From positions 2,654,001-2,718,000 of the forward strand of contig NZ_OW150024.1 in assembly GCF_933509905.1 (NCBI RefSeq): a stretch of 64,000 nucleotides of DNA, written 5' to 3'. The notes beneath the pieces were generated by a model. That model was not told the DNA's origin and did no database searches. It saw only the letters and a list, made by a program, of their open reading frames with translations. The DNA is from Trichlorobacter ammonificans (lineage in GTDB: Bacteria; Desulfobacterota; Desulfuromonadia; Geobacterales; Pseudopelobacteraceae). Both the position numbers and the translations under genes were made by a program. Within the stretch, counting starts at the first letter, position 1. Every line of letters begins with the position of its first letter. Below, piece by piece: positions 42,901-51,424 of the stretch.

Positions 42901-43474
42901 ACTTCGATTCCGTGCCGGCCACCAACCGGCTGATGTTGGCATGGTGTTTGACGATGACGATGATGGAGATGAGCGCCGTGGCGATGAGCAGCTCGCGGCT
43001 GTGGGGTCGCAGCCAGACCAAGAGAGGCATCACGGCGGCGGCAACCACCGACCCCAGGGAGACGTAACGCCAGAGCGCCACCAGCAGCAGGAAAACCAGT
43101 AACGCCCCCAGCACCGCCAGGGGGGCCAGGGCCAGATAAACCCCCAGGGCGGTGGCCACCCCTTTCCCTCCCTTGAACAGCAGAAAGACCGAGAACACAT
43201 GACCGCTGAAGGCCGCCAAGCCGATCCAGGCCTGCAGCGGCTCCCCCAGCCCCGCCAGCTTCCAGGCCAGCAGCACCGGCAGAAATCCCTTCAGACAATC
43301 GCCGATCAGGGTAAGGATGCCCACCCGCCGCCCCACCGTACGATAGAGGTTGGTGGCGCCGATGTTACCGCTTCCCTCTTGTCTGACATCGATGCCGCAC
43401 AGCTTGCCCAGGAGCAGACCGGTAGGAATGGAGCCCAGCAAGTAGGCCCCGACGATCCAGAGTACGGTGGTCAC
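42890..43474 (-). CDS. plsY: Glycerol-3-phosphate acyltransferase PlsY
   Basis: 194 residues with five membrane helices. All three PlsY motifs are present: GSIPTGLLLGKL, GSGNIGATNLYR, and FKGGKGVATALG. It transfers acyl groups from acyl-phosphate to glycerol-3-phosphate, the first step of phospholipid synthesis. Its ATG overlaps the bamD stop by four bases. Confidence 0.97.
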   Translation of the reverse strand: MTTVLWIVGAYLLGSIPTGLLLGKLCGIDVRQEGSGNIGATNLYRTVGRRVGILTLIGDCLKGFLPVLLAWKLAGLGEPLQAWIGLAAFSGHVFSVFLLFKGGKGVATALGVYLALAPLAVLGALLVFLLLVALWRYVSLGSVVAAAVMPLLVWLRPHSRELLIATALISIIVIVKHHANISRLVAGTESKFRA

Positions 43475-44214
43475 GGTTTTTCTGCCAGCAGCTTGCGGGC
43501 CTCGCCCAGGTGAGGGCTGGCGGGATATTCCCGCACCAGACGGGAGAGGATGGTACGCATCCGCTCCCGCTCCTTCAGCTCCCGGTAGGACTTGCCCAGA
43601 TAGAGCAGCGTTTCGTCATGGCCCGTGTAATCGGGAAAGTTGACCAGGACCAGCTCGAAACGCGCTGCAGCGGCCTTGTAATTGTCGGTACGATAATAGA
43701 AGCGGCCCACATAGATTTCGTACTGAGCCAGCTTGCCGCGGCAGTCGGCGATCTTCTCCTGCACCTTGGCCACGTACTCGGACTTGGGATACTGGCGGAC
43801 GAAACTCTCGAAGAGCGCCAGAGCGTTCTTGGTGGGGGTCTGGTCGGTATCGATGCCGGTAATCAGGTTGTAGCTGGCCAGTGCCTGACGGTAGAGAGCG
43901 AACTGGGCCAGCTCGTGGGTGGGGTGCAGCTTGCGGAAATCCTCGTAGGCAGCAGCAGCCTCGATGTAGTCGCCGTTCAGGAAGTAGGCGTTGGCGATGC
44001 CGATCTCGGCCTTCGAGGCAAGCTCCGGCCCGGGAAAGGATTCGCGAACCTGCTTCCAGAGCTCGATGGATCTTTCGTAGCTGCTTCTGCCGAAGGCGGC
44101 CTCCCCTTCGGCGTAGAGTTGTTCCGCGGTTTTTTCCGGCTTGGGAGTGCCGGCGCAACCGGAGAACAGCAGGGAAAGCAGCACCAGCACCAGTCCGTAC
44201 GCGTAACGTTTCAT
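43471..44214 (-). CDS. bamD: Outer membrane assembly lipoprotein BamD
   Basis: 247 residues. Lipoprotein signal peptide ending LLFSGC (lipid cysteine 19). Then about five TPR repeats (AEQLYAEGEAAFGRSSYERSIELWKQV, SKAEIGIANAYFLNGDYIEAAAAYEDF) as in the BamD/YfiO family, which serves the BAM complex inserting outer-membrane barrels. GGGGAACGAG precedes the ATG. Co-transcribed with plsY. Confidence 0.95.
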   Translation of the reverse strand: MKRYAYGLVLVLLSLLFSGCAGTPKPEKTAEQLYAEGEAAFGRSSYERSIELWKQVRESFPGPELASKAEIGIANAYFLNGDYIEAAAAYEDFRKLHPTHELAQFALYRQALASYNLITGIDTDQTPTKNALALFESFVRQYPKSEYVAKVQEKIADCRGKLAQYEIYVGRFYYRTDNYKAAAARFELVLVNFPDYTGHDETLLYLGKSYRELKERERMRTILSRLVREYPASPHLGEARKLLAEKP

Positions 44215-44225
44215 GGCTCGTTCCC

Positions 44226-45557
44226 CTATTCCCCCGCCTGCAGGATTTCGGGCCGGACCGCCGCCAGCCGGGCGATGATGTCGTGATTCAGCCAGAGCAC
44301 CGGTGCGTCGGTACTCCAGGATGCCTGTACCATCAGATGGCCGGTGGCCCGGAAGACCACGCGGGACAACTCGGCGCAGACCAGCTGTTTCTGATCGCGG
44401 TGCAGCTCCATCAGGCGGGCGGAAGCGGCCAGCATCAGCTCCATCTGCTCTTTGGTCGAGTGCTGCGGCCAGCCGTCGAACACCAGGGCATCGGCGATCA
44501 GCGGTGCGGTCAGGTAGCGCCCGGCCTCGGCCAGCAGGGCCTCCAGGGAGGTGCCGTCGGCCAGCAGGGCGCCGCAGCGGGTCTCAAGTGCGGCGGCGCC
44601 GTCGCCTGCCTCGGACCGGATGGCGGTGAGCAGCGGATACAGGGAGATTTCCACCCCCAGGAACAGGGCGCTGGAGTTGGTCAGGATCTCCGGGCAGTTG
44701 AAAACGGTGGCGTTGACCCCCTGACTGCGGGCCGCCGCCGCATGCTCTTCCAGCAGGATCTTGGCGTACCCCTGCAGGTAGGGAGTGTAGGATTGCCAGC
44801 AGTAGGCGCCGTTGCGCAGGATGCCGGTGCCGTGGTAGCCGTAGGCGGTGTAGGCCACCCGCCCCCCCGCGGCGGTCAGCCGCTCCCGCAGCGGTCCGGA
44901 GACCTCGATCAGATGCCGCAGGGTATCGCCGGTCACCTCGTTGAAGCTGGCGTCGCAGAGACGTCCCAGGCCGCTGTTCCAGAACGGCTCGGACGCCAGG
45001 TACTTGTCGCCGCTCCCCTTGAAAACCCGGTTCAAAAGCGGCATGAAGACACGGGCGCGGGGAATGCCGCCGGCCATGGTATGGGCGAAGATCACGTTGG
45101 CGCCGGCCGGAATCCGCTGTTCCAGTTCCGCCATCACCAGCCCCAGGTTGGCCCGGAAGCGACCCCGGCCCGCCTCCCGCGCCCGGCGGATGAAATCGTC
45201 GTCAAAGGAGACCGTTTCCCACTCGTCCGGCTTCACCTTCTTCAGCCGTTCCGCAATGGGGGGCTCGCCGTCGGGACTCTCCATGTCGAAACCGGCTTCC
45301 AGGGGAATATTGACGATGCTCCCCTCCAGCAGTTTTTCCGCGTCGGCCAGCTCCTCCGGGGTCAGGGCGCGCAGGGTGCCGTCGCTGTCGCGGCGGCCCA
45401 CGGTGGTGCCCAGCACGGTCATGTCGAGGCGGCGGGCCTCTTCGATCAGGCCGTTGGCATAGCCGCGGCCGAACAGCTCGCCGATCAGCACCAGGCAGTC
45501 GCCCGGCCGGTAGCCGGCGGCTTCGGGAAGGGTGGTCAGGGGGGTATAGGTAGGCAT
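44226..45557 (-). CDS. Conserved protein of unclear function, possible enoyl-ACP reductase-like family
   Basis: 443 residues from the ATG at 45557, chosen for GGAG nine bases upstream; the frame stays open to 45686. No signal peptide. RPGDCLVLIGELFGRGYANGLIEEARRLDMTVLGTTVGRRD resembles the first half of a dinucleotide-binding fold, and YGYHGTGILRNGAYCWQSYTPYLQGYAKI holds conserved-looking Tyr and Lys residues. I have an unverified memory of similar proteins being named FabMG-type enoyl-ACP reductases, which would fit plsY beside it. Treat function as unknown. It lies 11 bp before bamD, possibly in one operon, and is divergent from hypE. Confidence 0.6.
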   Translation of the reverse strand: MPTYTPLTTLPEAAGYRPGDCLVLIGELFGRGYANGLIEEARRLDMTVLGTTVGRRDSDGTLRALTPEELADAEKLLEGSIVNIPLEAGFDMESPDGEPPIAERLKKVKPDEWETVSFDDDFIRRAREAGRGRFRANLGLVMAELEQRIPAGANVIFAHTMAGGIPRARVFMPLLNRVFKGSGDKYLASEPFWNSGLGRLCDASFNEVTGDTLRHLIEVSGPLRERLTAAGGRVAYTAYGYHGTGILRNGAYCWQSYTPYLQGYAKILLEEHAAAARSQGVNATVFNCPEILTNSSALFLGVEISLYPLLTAIRSEAGDGAAALETRCGALLADGTSLEALLAEAGRYLTAPLIADALVFDGWPQHSTKEQMELMLAASARLMELHRDQKQLVCAELSRVVFRATGHLMVQASWSTDAPVLWLNHDIIARLAAVRPEILQAGE

Positions 45558-45709
45558 GGCACAAAACTCCGGACAAACGAAATATGCATGGAAGCGGGTA
45601 GTTTTACCATGAAGCGACCCGGCAATGGAACAGAAAAGCTTCATGACAGCACGAACGATTGGTGCTACCCTTGACGACCGATTCACTGAGCCCCGACCAG
45701 GAGCCCCCC

Positions 45710-46717
45710 ATGAACGACGACCTGATCCTGCTGGGACACGGCAGCGGCGGTGCCCTTTCCCACCGCCTGCTGGACGATCTGATCCTCCCCGTCCTTTCCG
45801 ACCGGAGTGCGGAACAAAACGATGCCGCCCTGCTGACCATCGGCCAGAGCCGCCTGGCCTTCACCACCGACGGCTACGTGGTTGACCCGCCCCTCTTCCC
45901 CGGCGGCACCATCGGCTCCCTGGCGGTGCACGGCACGGTGAACGACCTGGCCATGATGGGAGCCCGTCCCCTCTGGCTCAGTTGCGCTCTGATCATCGAG
46001 GAGGGACTTGAGCGGCAGTTGCTGGCCGATATCCTGGCCGACCTGCGCCGGGCCGCGGATGGGGCCGGCGTACGGGTGGTCACCGGCGACACCAAGGTGG
46101 TGCCGCGGGGGAAGGCGGACCGGATTTTCATCACCACCTCCGGGGTGGGGGTGATCGAGCACAGCCTTGCCATTCACGGCGGCGGCGCCCGTCCCGGCGA
46201 CCGGATCATCCTCTCCGGCACCCTGGGGGACCACGGCATGGCGGTGATGGCGGCCCGGGAGGGACTCCCCCTCGACGGACTGCGCAGCGACTCGGCACCG
46301 CTCTGGTCCCTGGTGCGGGAGATGCTGGCAGAAGCGGGGGAGGCACTGCACCTGCTGCGGGACCCGACCCGGGGCGGCGTCGCCACCACCCTGAAGGAGC
46401 TGGCCCGTCAGTCCGGCCTGCTCTTCACCATCGATGAAGCGGCCCTTGCCGTCACGCCCCAGGTGCGGGGGCTCTGCGGCATCCTGGGCCTCGATCCGCT
46501 CTACGTGGCCAACGAGGGGAAGCTGCTGGCCTGCGTGGCGCCGGAAGCAGCCGAAGCGGTGCTGGCACGGATGAAACGCCACCCCCTGGGGGAGCGGGCC
46601 GCCATCATCGGCACGGTTGACGAAGGAGAAGCGGGACGGGTGCGGATGCGCACCGTGGTGGGAGGGATGCGGATGGTGGAGATGCTGGCGGGTGAACAAC
46701 TGCCGAGGATCTGCTGA
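45710..46717 (+). CDS. hypE: Hydrogenase maturation protein HypE
   Basis: 335 residues from the ATG at 45710 (GGAG six bases upstream). PurM/SelD-like fold: LGHGSGGALSHRLLDDLILP, FTTDGYVVDPPLFPGG, VTGDTKVVPRGKADRIFI and LRDPTRGGVATTLKELA. It ends in PRIC, the C-terminal cysteine that carries the thiocarbamate, dehydrated to thiocyanate for the cyanide ligands of [NiFe] hydrogenase. No other hyp genes are within the window on this side. The next gene starts 13 bp later. Confidence 0.96.
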   Translation: MNDDLILLGHGSGGALSHRLLDDLILPVLSDRSAEQNDAALLTIGQSRLAFTTDGYVVDPPLFPGGTIGSLAVHGTVNDLAMMGARPLWLSCALIIEEGLERQLLADILADLRRAADGAGVRVVTGDTKVVPRGKADRIFITTSGVGVIEHSLAIHGGGARPGDRIILSGTLGDHGMAVMAAREGLPLDGLRSDSAPLWSLVREMLAEAGEALHLLRDPTRGGVATTLKELARQSGLLFTIDEAALAVTPQVRGLCGILGLDPLYVANEGKLLACVAPEAAEAVLARMKRHPLGERAAIIGTVDEGEAGRVRMRTVVGGMRMVEMLAGEQLPRIC

Positions 46718-46730
46718 CCCAGGAGCAGCC

Positions 46731-48455
46731 ATGACCTGTACGCCCGGCATCAATCTGAAGACACGCTTCACCGTCTGGGACGGCGTGGCCTTCCTGCTGG
46801 TCATGGGGGTCGTGACCCTGCTGGCCTGGGGAAGCCGGCAGATGGCCGTCCCCTACCTGCCCGGCGACCGCATCCCCCTGTCGCTGGACCCGGCCAACCT
46901 GCCGCTGTACGCGCTGCGCAGCGTGCTGCGCATGGGAGTCGCCCTCGCCTGCTCCCTGCTCTTCACCTTCACCTGCGCAACCCTGGCTGCCAAAAACCGG
47001 CGGGCGGAGGCGGTGCTGATCCCGGCCCTCGACATCCTGCAATCGGTGCCGATCCTGGGGTTTCTCTCCGTGACCGTAACGGGCTTCATCGCCCTGCTGC
47101 CGGGCAGCCTGCTGGGGGTGGAGGCCGCCTCCATTTTCGCCATCTTCACCTCCCAGGCATGGAACATGGCCTTCAGCTTCTACCAGTCGCTGCGCATTGT
47201 CCCCCGTGAACTGCAGGAAGCCTCCATCCTCTTCGGCCTTTCCCCCTGGCAGCGCTTCTGGAGGCTGGAAGCCCCCTTTGCGACGCCCGCCCTGATCTGG
47301 AACACGATGATGTCGGTTTCCGGCGGCTGGTTCTTTGTGGTGGCCTCGGAAGCAATCACCGTCGGCAGGACTGCCGTGACGTTGCCCGGCATCGGCTCCT
47401 ACGTGGCCCAGGCCATCCAGAACCGGGACCTGGGGGCCATCGCCTGGGCACTTGCCACCATGCTGCTGGTCATTCTGATTTACGATCAACTGCTGTTCAG
47501 ACCATTGGTGGCCTGGGCGGAAAAGTTCAAATTCGAACTGACCGAGAGCCAGAACACACCACGGTCATGGGTGCTGACACTGTTCACCCGGGCCGGCTTT
47601 CTGCGGACGGCCCTGCAGGAACTGGGTCGCGGCTGGTCCCGCCTCAGCGGGCACCTGCCCACGCTTCCCCGGCGTGCCGCCCACGCTCCCCCGCCGTCAC
47701 GACTGCGGGTCGTGCTGCCGGAGTTGCTCTGGCAGCTCTGCCTCTGGGGCGGCATGGGCATTGGCCTGGTGCTGCTGTGCCGCTTCATCGGCACCGGCGT
47801 CGCCCCTGGCGAGATTGTCGGCGTTTTCGGGCTCGGCCTGCTTACCCTGCTGCGGGTCGTGGTCCTGCTCCTGCTGGCCTGCCTGGTCTGGGTGCCCCTG
47901 GGGGTGCTGATCGGCCTCAATCCGCGCTGGTCCACCCGCATACAGCCCCTGGCCCAGTTTCTGGCGGCCTTTCCCGCCAACCTGCTCTTTCCGGTGGCGG
48001 TCTTCCTGATGGTTCGTTACTATCTCTCGCCGGAGATCTGGACCGCACCGCTGATGATCCTGGGAACCCAGTGGTACATCCTGTTCAACGTGATCGCCGG
48101 TGCGGCAGCCATTCCCACGGACTTGCGGGAGGCAGCCCGGAACCTGGGACTCGGCGGCTGGCGGCTCTGGCAGCGCCTCCTGCTGCCCGGCATCTTTCCC
48201 GCCCTGCTGACCGGGCTGGTGACCGCCTCCGGGGGCACCTGGAACGCCAGCATCGTGGCCGAGGTGGTCACCTGGGGCGACACCAGGCTCAGCGCCACCG
48301 GACTTGGCGCCTATATCGCCCATTGGACCGAGCGGGGAGACTACCCCCACATCGTGCTCGGCATCGCCGTGATGAGCATCTACGTGGTGGCGCTGAACCG
48401 CCTGGTCTGGCGCCGCCTCTATCTGGCGAGCCAGACCCGTTATCGCCTTGACTGA
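46731..48455 (+). CDS. Fused double permease of a NitT/TauT-type ABC transporter
   Basis: 574 residues from the ATG at 46731 (AGGAG upstream). Two binding-protein-dependent permease domains in one chain, at about 60-260 and 370-565. Each carries an EAA loop (ELQEASILFGLSPWQRFWRLEAPFATPALI and DLREAARNLGLGGWRLWQRLLLPGIFPALLTG). About 12 membrane helices. Relatives import nitrate, sulfonates, taurine or bicarbonate; the substrate here is unknown. The ATPase follows, 10 bp on, but no solute-binding protein gene is present. Confidence 0.9.
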   Translation: MTCTPGINLKTRFTVWDGVAFLLVMGVVTLLAWGSRQMAVPYLPGDRIPLSLDPANLPLYALRSVLRMGVALACSLLFTFTCATLAAKNRRAEAVLIPALDILQSVPILGFLSVTVTGFIALLPGSLLGVEAASIFAIFTSQAWNMAFSFYQSLRIVPRELQEASILFGLSPWQRFWRLEAPFATPALIWNTMMSVSGGWFFVVASEAITVGRTAVTLPGIGSYVAQAIQNRDLGAIAWALATMLLVILIYDQLLFRPLVAWAEKFKFELTESQNTPRSWVLTLFTRAGFLRTALQELGRGWSRLSGHLPTLPRRAAHAPPPSRLRVVLPELLWQLCLWGGMGIGLVLLCRFIGTGVAPGEIVGVFGLGLLTLLRVVVLLLLACLVWVPLGVLIGLNPRWSTRIQPLAQFLAAFPANLLFPVAVFLMVRYYLSPEIWTAPLMILGTQWYILFNVIAGAAAIPTDLREAARNLGLGGWRLWQRLLLPGIFPALLTGLVTASGGTWNASIVAEVVTWGDTRLSATGLGAYIAHWTERGDYPHIVLGIAVMSIYVVALNRLVWRRLYLASQTRYRLD

Positions 48456-48465
48456 GAGAGACGCC

Positions 48466-49770
48466 ATGGAACCAGGCCGGGGGGACGCCACCCTGCTCAA
48501 ATTGAACAACATCAAGAAGTCCTACCGGAAAAGCGAGGGTGACGAACACCTGGTGCTGGACGGTGTCAACCTTGCCATTGCCGAAGGGGAGATCGTTGCC
48601 CTGCTGGGCCGTTCCGGCTCGGGCAAATCGACCCTGCTGCGCATCATTTCGGGACTGACTCCGCCGGGCAGCGGCGAGGTGCTGTACTGCGGCAGGCCGG
48701 TTCAGGGACCGGTGGCGGATATGGCCATGGTTTTCCAGACCTTTGCCCTCTTTCCCTGGCTCACGGTACTGGAAAACGTCGAGCTGGGACTGGAGGCGCG
48801 CAAGGTGCCCCTGGAGGAACGCCGGCGCCGCGCACTGGCCGCCATTGACCTGATCGGCCTGGACGGTTTCGAATCGGCCTACCCCAAGGAGCTGTCCGGC
48901 GGCATGCGGCAGCGGGTCGGCTTTGCGCGGGCCCTGGTGGTGGAGCCGACCCTCTTGCTGATGGACGAAGCCTTTTCAGCCCTGGATGTGCTCACGGCGG
49001 AAACCCTGCGTACCGACCTGATTGAGCTCTGGCTGGAGCGGCGCATCCCCACCAGGGGGATGCTGCTGGTTTCCCACAACATCGAGGAGGCGGTACTGCT
49101 CGCCCACCGTATCGTGATCCTGGGCACGAATCCCGGCCGGGTGATCGCCGAAATGCCGATTGCCCTTCCCCAGCCCCGTGACCGCGAAGCACCGGCCTTC
49201 CGGCAGATCGTCGACGAGGTCTACGCCCTGATGACCAAGCGTCCCCGCGGCGCCAAGCAGGAGGCGGTACCGCTGGCCCATCGCCTGCCGGCGGCCCATG
49301 TCACCCGCTTGGCGGGTCTGCTGGAGGCGCTGGCCGCCGAGCCGTACAACGGCAGGGCCGACCTGCCGGAACTGGCGGACCGGATGGGGTTCGGCATGGA
49401 TCAGCTTTTTCCCCTGCTGGAAGCCCTCGACATCCTGGTTTTCGCCCATATCGAGGGGGGAGACGCGGAGTTGACCCCCTCCGGCAGAAGTTACGTCGAT
49501 GCCGACATTCTCAGGCGCAAGGAGATCTTTGCCGAGCACCTGATCCGGCACGTCTCCCTGGCGGCCCATATCCGCCGGGTCCTTGACGAACGCCCCGGCA
49601 ACCGGGCCCGGGAAGACCGCTTCCTGCGGGAGCTCGAAGACGTGCTCAGCGAAGAGGAAGCGGAGCGGGTGCTGCAGGTGGCGATCGAATGGGGTCGTTA
49701 CGCCGAAATTTTCGCCTATGAGGAAAATACCGGCATGCTCAGCCTTGAAAACCCGGCCAGTTCCGAATAA
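48466..49770 (+). CDS. ABC transporter ATP-binding protein with C-terminal AAA-associated domain
   Basis: 434 residues from the ATG at 48466; a TTG at 48448 is less likely. ATPase domain 1-250: Walker A GRSGSGKST, Q-loop FQTF, signature LSGGMRQRVGFARAL, Walker B TLLLMDEAFSALD, H-loop VSHNIEEA. Residues 280-420 are an extra domain (AAA-associated C-terminal type) with winged-helix character (LADRMGFGMDQLFPLLEALDILVF), perhaps regulatory. It pairs with the fused permease just upstream. Confidence 0.92.
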   Translation: MEPGRGDATLLKLNNIKKSYRKSEGDEHLVLDGVNLAIAEGEIVALLGRSGSGKSTLLRIISGLTPPGSGEVLYCGRPVQGPVADMAMVFQTFALFPWLTVLENVELGLEARKVPLEERRRRALAAIDLIGLDGFESAYPKELSGGMRQRVGFARALVVEPTLLLMDEAFSALDVLTAETLRTDLIELWLERRIPTRGMLLVSHNIEEAVLLAHRIVILGTNPGRVIAEMPIALPQPRDREAPAFRQIVDEVYALMTKRPRGAKQEAVPLAHRLPAAHVTRLAGLLEALAAEPYNGRADLPELADRMGFGMDQLFPLLEALDILVFAHIEGGDAELTPSGRSYVDADILRRKEIFAEHLIRHVSLAAHIRRVLDERPGNRAREDRFLRELEDVLSEEEAERVLQVAIEWGRYAEIFAYEENTGMLSLENPASSE

Positions 49771-49867
49771 AGTACCCCGGAAACGGTGTACTCCGGTCAG
49801 CCCCCTTGCAACCCCACTCTCCCAGCCGCCCGACGTAGAACCCCGGGCGGCAAAGCAGGAGCCCGTC

Positions 49868-50860
49868 ATGTCCTCGATGGCAACCGTTGCCAGCTACCTG
49901 CTTGCCGTTCTCGCCGTACCGCTGGTGTTGCACTTTCATCTGCTGCCCACGGTGTTCGCCGGCCTGGCGGTACATGTGCTGACCGTCAAACTGGCCGGCC
50001 GGCTTCCCCGCCAGATGGGTCATACCGCCCGCGTCGTTGCCCTGGCCGTCATCGCGGCGGCGGTCATCATCCTGTTCACCGCCGCCTTCTTCCTGCTCTG
50101 GTCCGTATTGGACCTGGGGCACGGCATGGCGGCTCTGTTCGCCAAATCTGCGGAGGTACTCGGTTCCGTCAGACGCGGCCTGCCCCCCTCCCTGGCGGAA
50201 CTGCTCCCGGACAACCTGCAGGACCTGCGGGAGGAGCTCATCACCATCCTGCACGAGCACGGCAAGAATCTCTCCACCGTGGGCCTCAACAGTGTCAGGA
50301 TTTTTGTGCACATTCTCTTTGGCATGGTCATCGGCGGCATGACCGCCATGCATCGCTTCGACCGGGCGGACAGCTCTCCACCGTTCTGTGGCGCCCTGCA
50401 CGAACGCAGCCGCCATCTTGCCGAGGCATTCGACAAGATCGTCTTTGCCCAGGTAAAAATCTCGGCTTTCAACACCACCCTGACCGCCCTCTACCTGCTG
50501 GTGATTCTGCCACTGTCCGGTGTCAACCTGCCGCTGGTGTCGGTCCTGCTGCCCCTCACCTTTATCGCCGGACTGCTGCCGGTGGTGGGAAACCTGGTGT
50601 CGAATACCGCCATCGTGCTGATCAGTCTCGGTGTTTCACCGCTGACAGCCCTCTCCTCACTGCTCTTTCTGGTGCTGATCCACAAGTTGGAATACTTCGC
50701 CAACGCGAAGATCGTCGGAGGGGAGGTGCAGGCCAGGGCCTGGGAGCTGCTCTGTGCCATGCTGCTGTTCGAAGCGGTTTTCGGCGTACCGGGCATGATC
50801 GCCGCACCGGTGCTGTATGCCTGGCTGAAGGCGGAACTGAAGGCGCAGCACCTGATCTAG
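49868..50860 (+). CDS. AI-2E family transporter (PerM/YdiK-like)
   Basis: 330 residues from the ATG at 49868 (GGAG seven bases upstream; the same frame is open further back without family features). About seven or eight membrane helices with a long soluble loop (100-160). The family end motifs are PLVSVLLPLTFIAGLLPVVGNLVSNTAIVLISL and VGGEVQARAWELLCAMLLFEAVFGVPGMIAAPVLYAWLK. Family members are linked to autoinducer-2 export or ion transport; the substrate here is unknown. Confidence 0.9.
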   Translation: MSSMATVASYLLAVLAVPLVLHFHLLPTVFAGLAVHVLTVKLAGRLPRQMGHTARVVALAVIAAAVIILFTAAFFLLWSVLDLGHGMAALFAKSAEVLGSVRRGLPPSLAELLPDNLQDLREELITILHEHGKNLSTVGLNSVRIFVHILFGMVIGGMTAMHRFDRADSSPPFCGALHERSRHLAEAFDKIVFAQVKISAFNTTLTALYLLVILPLSGVNLPLVSVLLPLTFIAGLLPVVGNLVSNTAIVLISLGVSPLTALSSLLFLVLIHKLEYFANAKIVGGEVQARAWELLCAMLLFEAVFGVPGMIAAPVLYAWLKAELKAQHLI

Positions 50861-50897
50861 CCGTTCAGCCGGCCCAAGCAGAGGAGGGAGGTGTCAC

Positions 50898-51386
50898 ATG
50901 GCAAAGGACAAGACACCGGTTACACCGGCGGTACGGTCACTGCGAGCCGCGGGGGTGACCTTCACGGATCATCTGTACGCCTACGAAGAAAAGGGAGGCA
51001 CGGCGGTTTCATCGCGGGAACTGGGGGTTGACGAGCATTGCGTGGTCAAGACCCTGGTGATGGAAGACGATCAGAGGGAACCGCTGATCGTACTGATGCA
51101 CGGCGACCTGCAGGTTTCAACCAAGGAACTGGCCCGCGCCATCGGCGTCCGCTCGGTGGAACCCTGCCGTCCGGAGGCGGCCCAGAAGCATACCGGCTAC
51201 CTGACCGGCGGCACCTCCCCCTTCGGCACCAGGCGGCAGATGCCGGTCTATATCGAACAGACCATCCTCGACCTGCCCAAAATCTACATCAATGGCGGCA
51301 AGCGGGGCTACCTGGTGGGGCTGGCTCCCGCCGACCTGGTCCGCCTGCTGCAGCCGAAACCGGTGTCGGTGGGGTATCGCAAGTAA
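50898..51386 (+). CDS. ybaK: YbaK/EbsC-type Cys-tRNA(Pro) deacylase
   Basis: 162 residues. YbaK/ProX fold with the key lysine in VVKTLVMED and the GGTSPFGTRRQMPVYIEQTILDLPKIYINGGKRGYLVGLAPADL block. It hydrolyses mischarged Cys-tRNA(Pro) in trans. GGAGGGAGG precedes the ATG. It lies 38 bp after the AI-2E gene and converges on the ABC exporter gene. Confidence 0.9.
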   Translation: MAKDKTPVTPAVRSLRAAGVTFTDHLYAYEEKGGTAVSSRELGVDEHCVVKTLVMEDDQREPLIVLMHGDLQVSTKELARAIGVRSVEPCRPEAAQKHTGYLTGGTSPFGTRRQMPVYIEQTILDLPKIYINGGKRGYLVGLAPADLVRLLQPKPVSVGYRK

Positions 51387-51424
51387 CGACGCGTAACCGG
51401 AGTGCACCGCCTCACCAGTACGCT

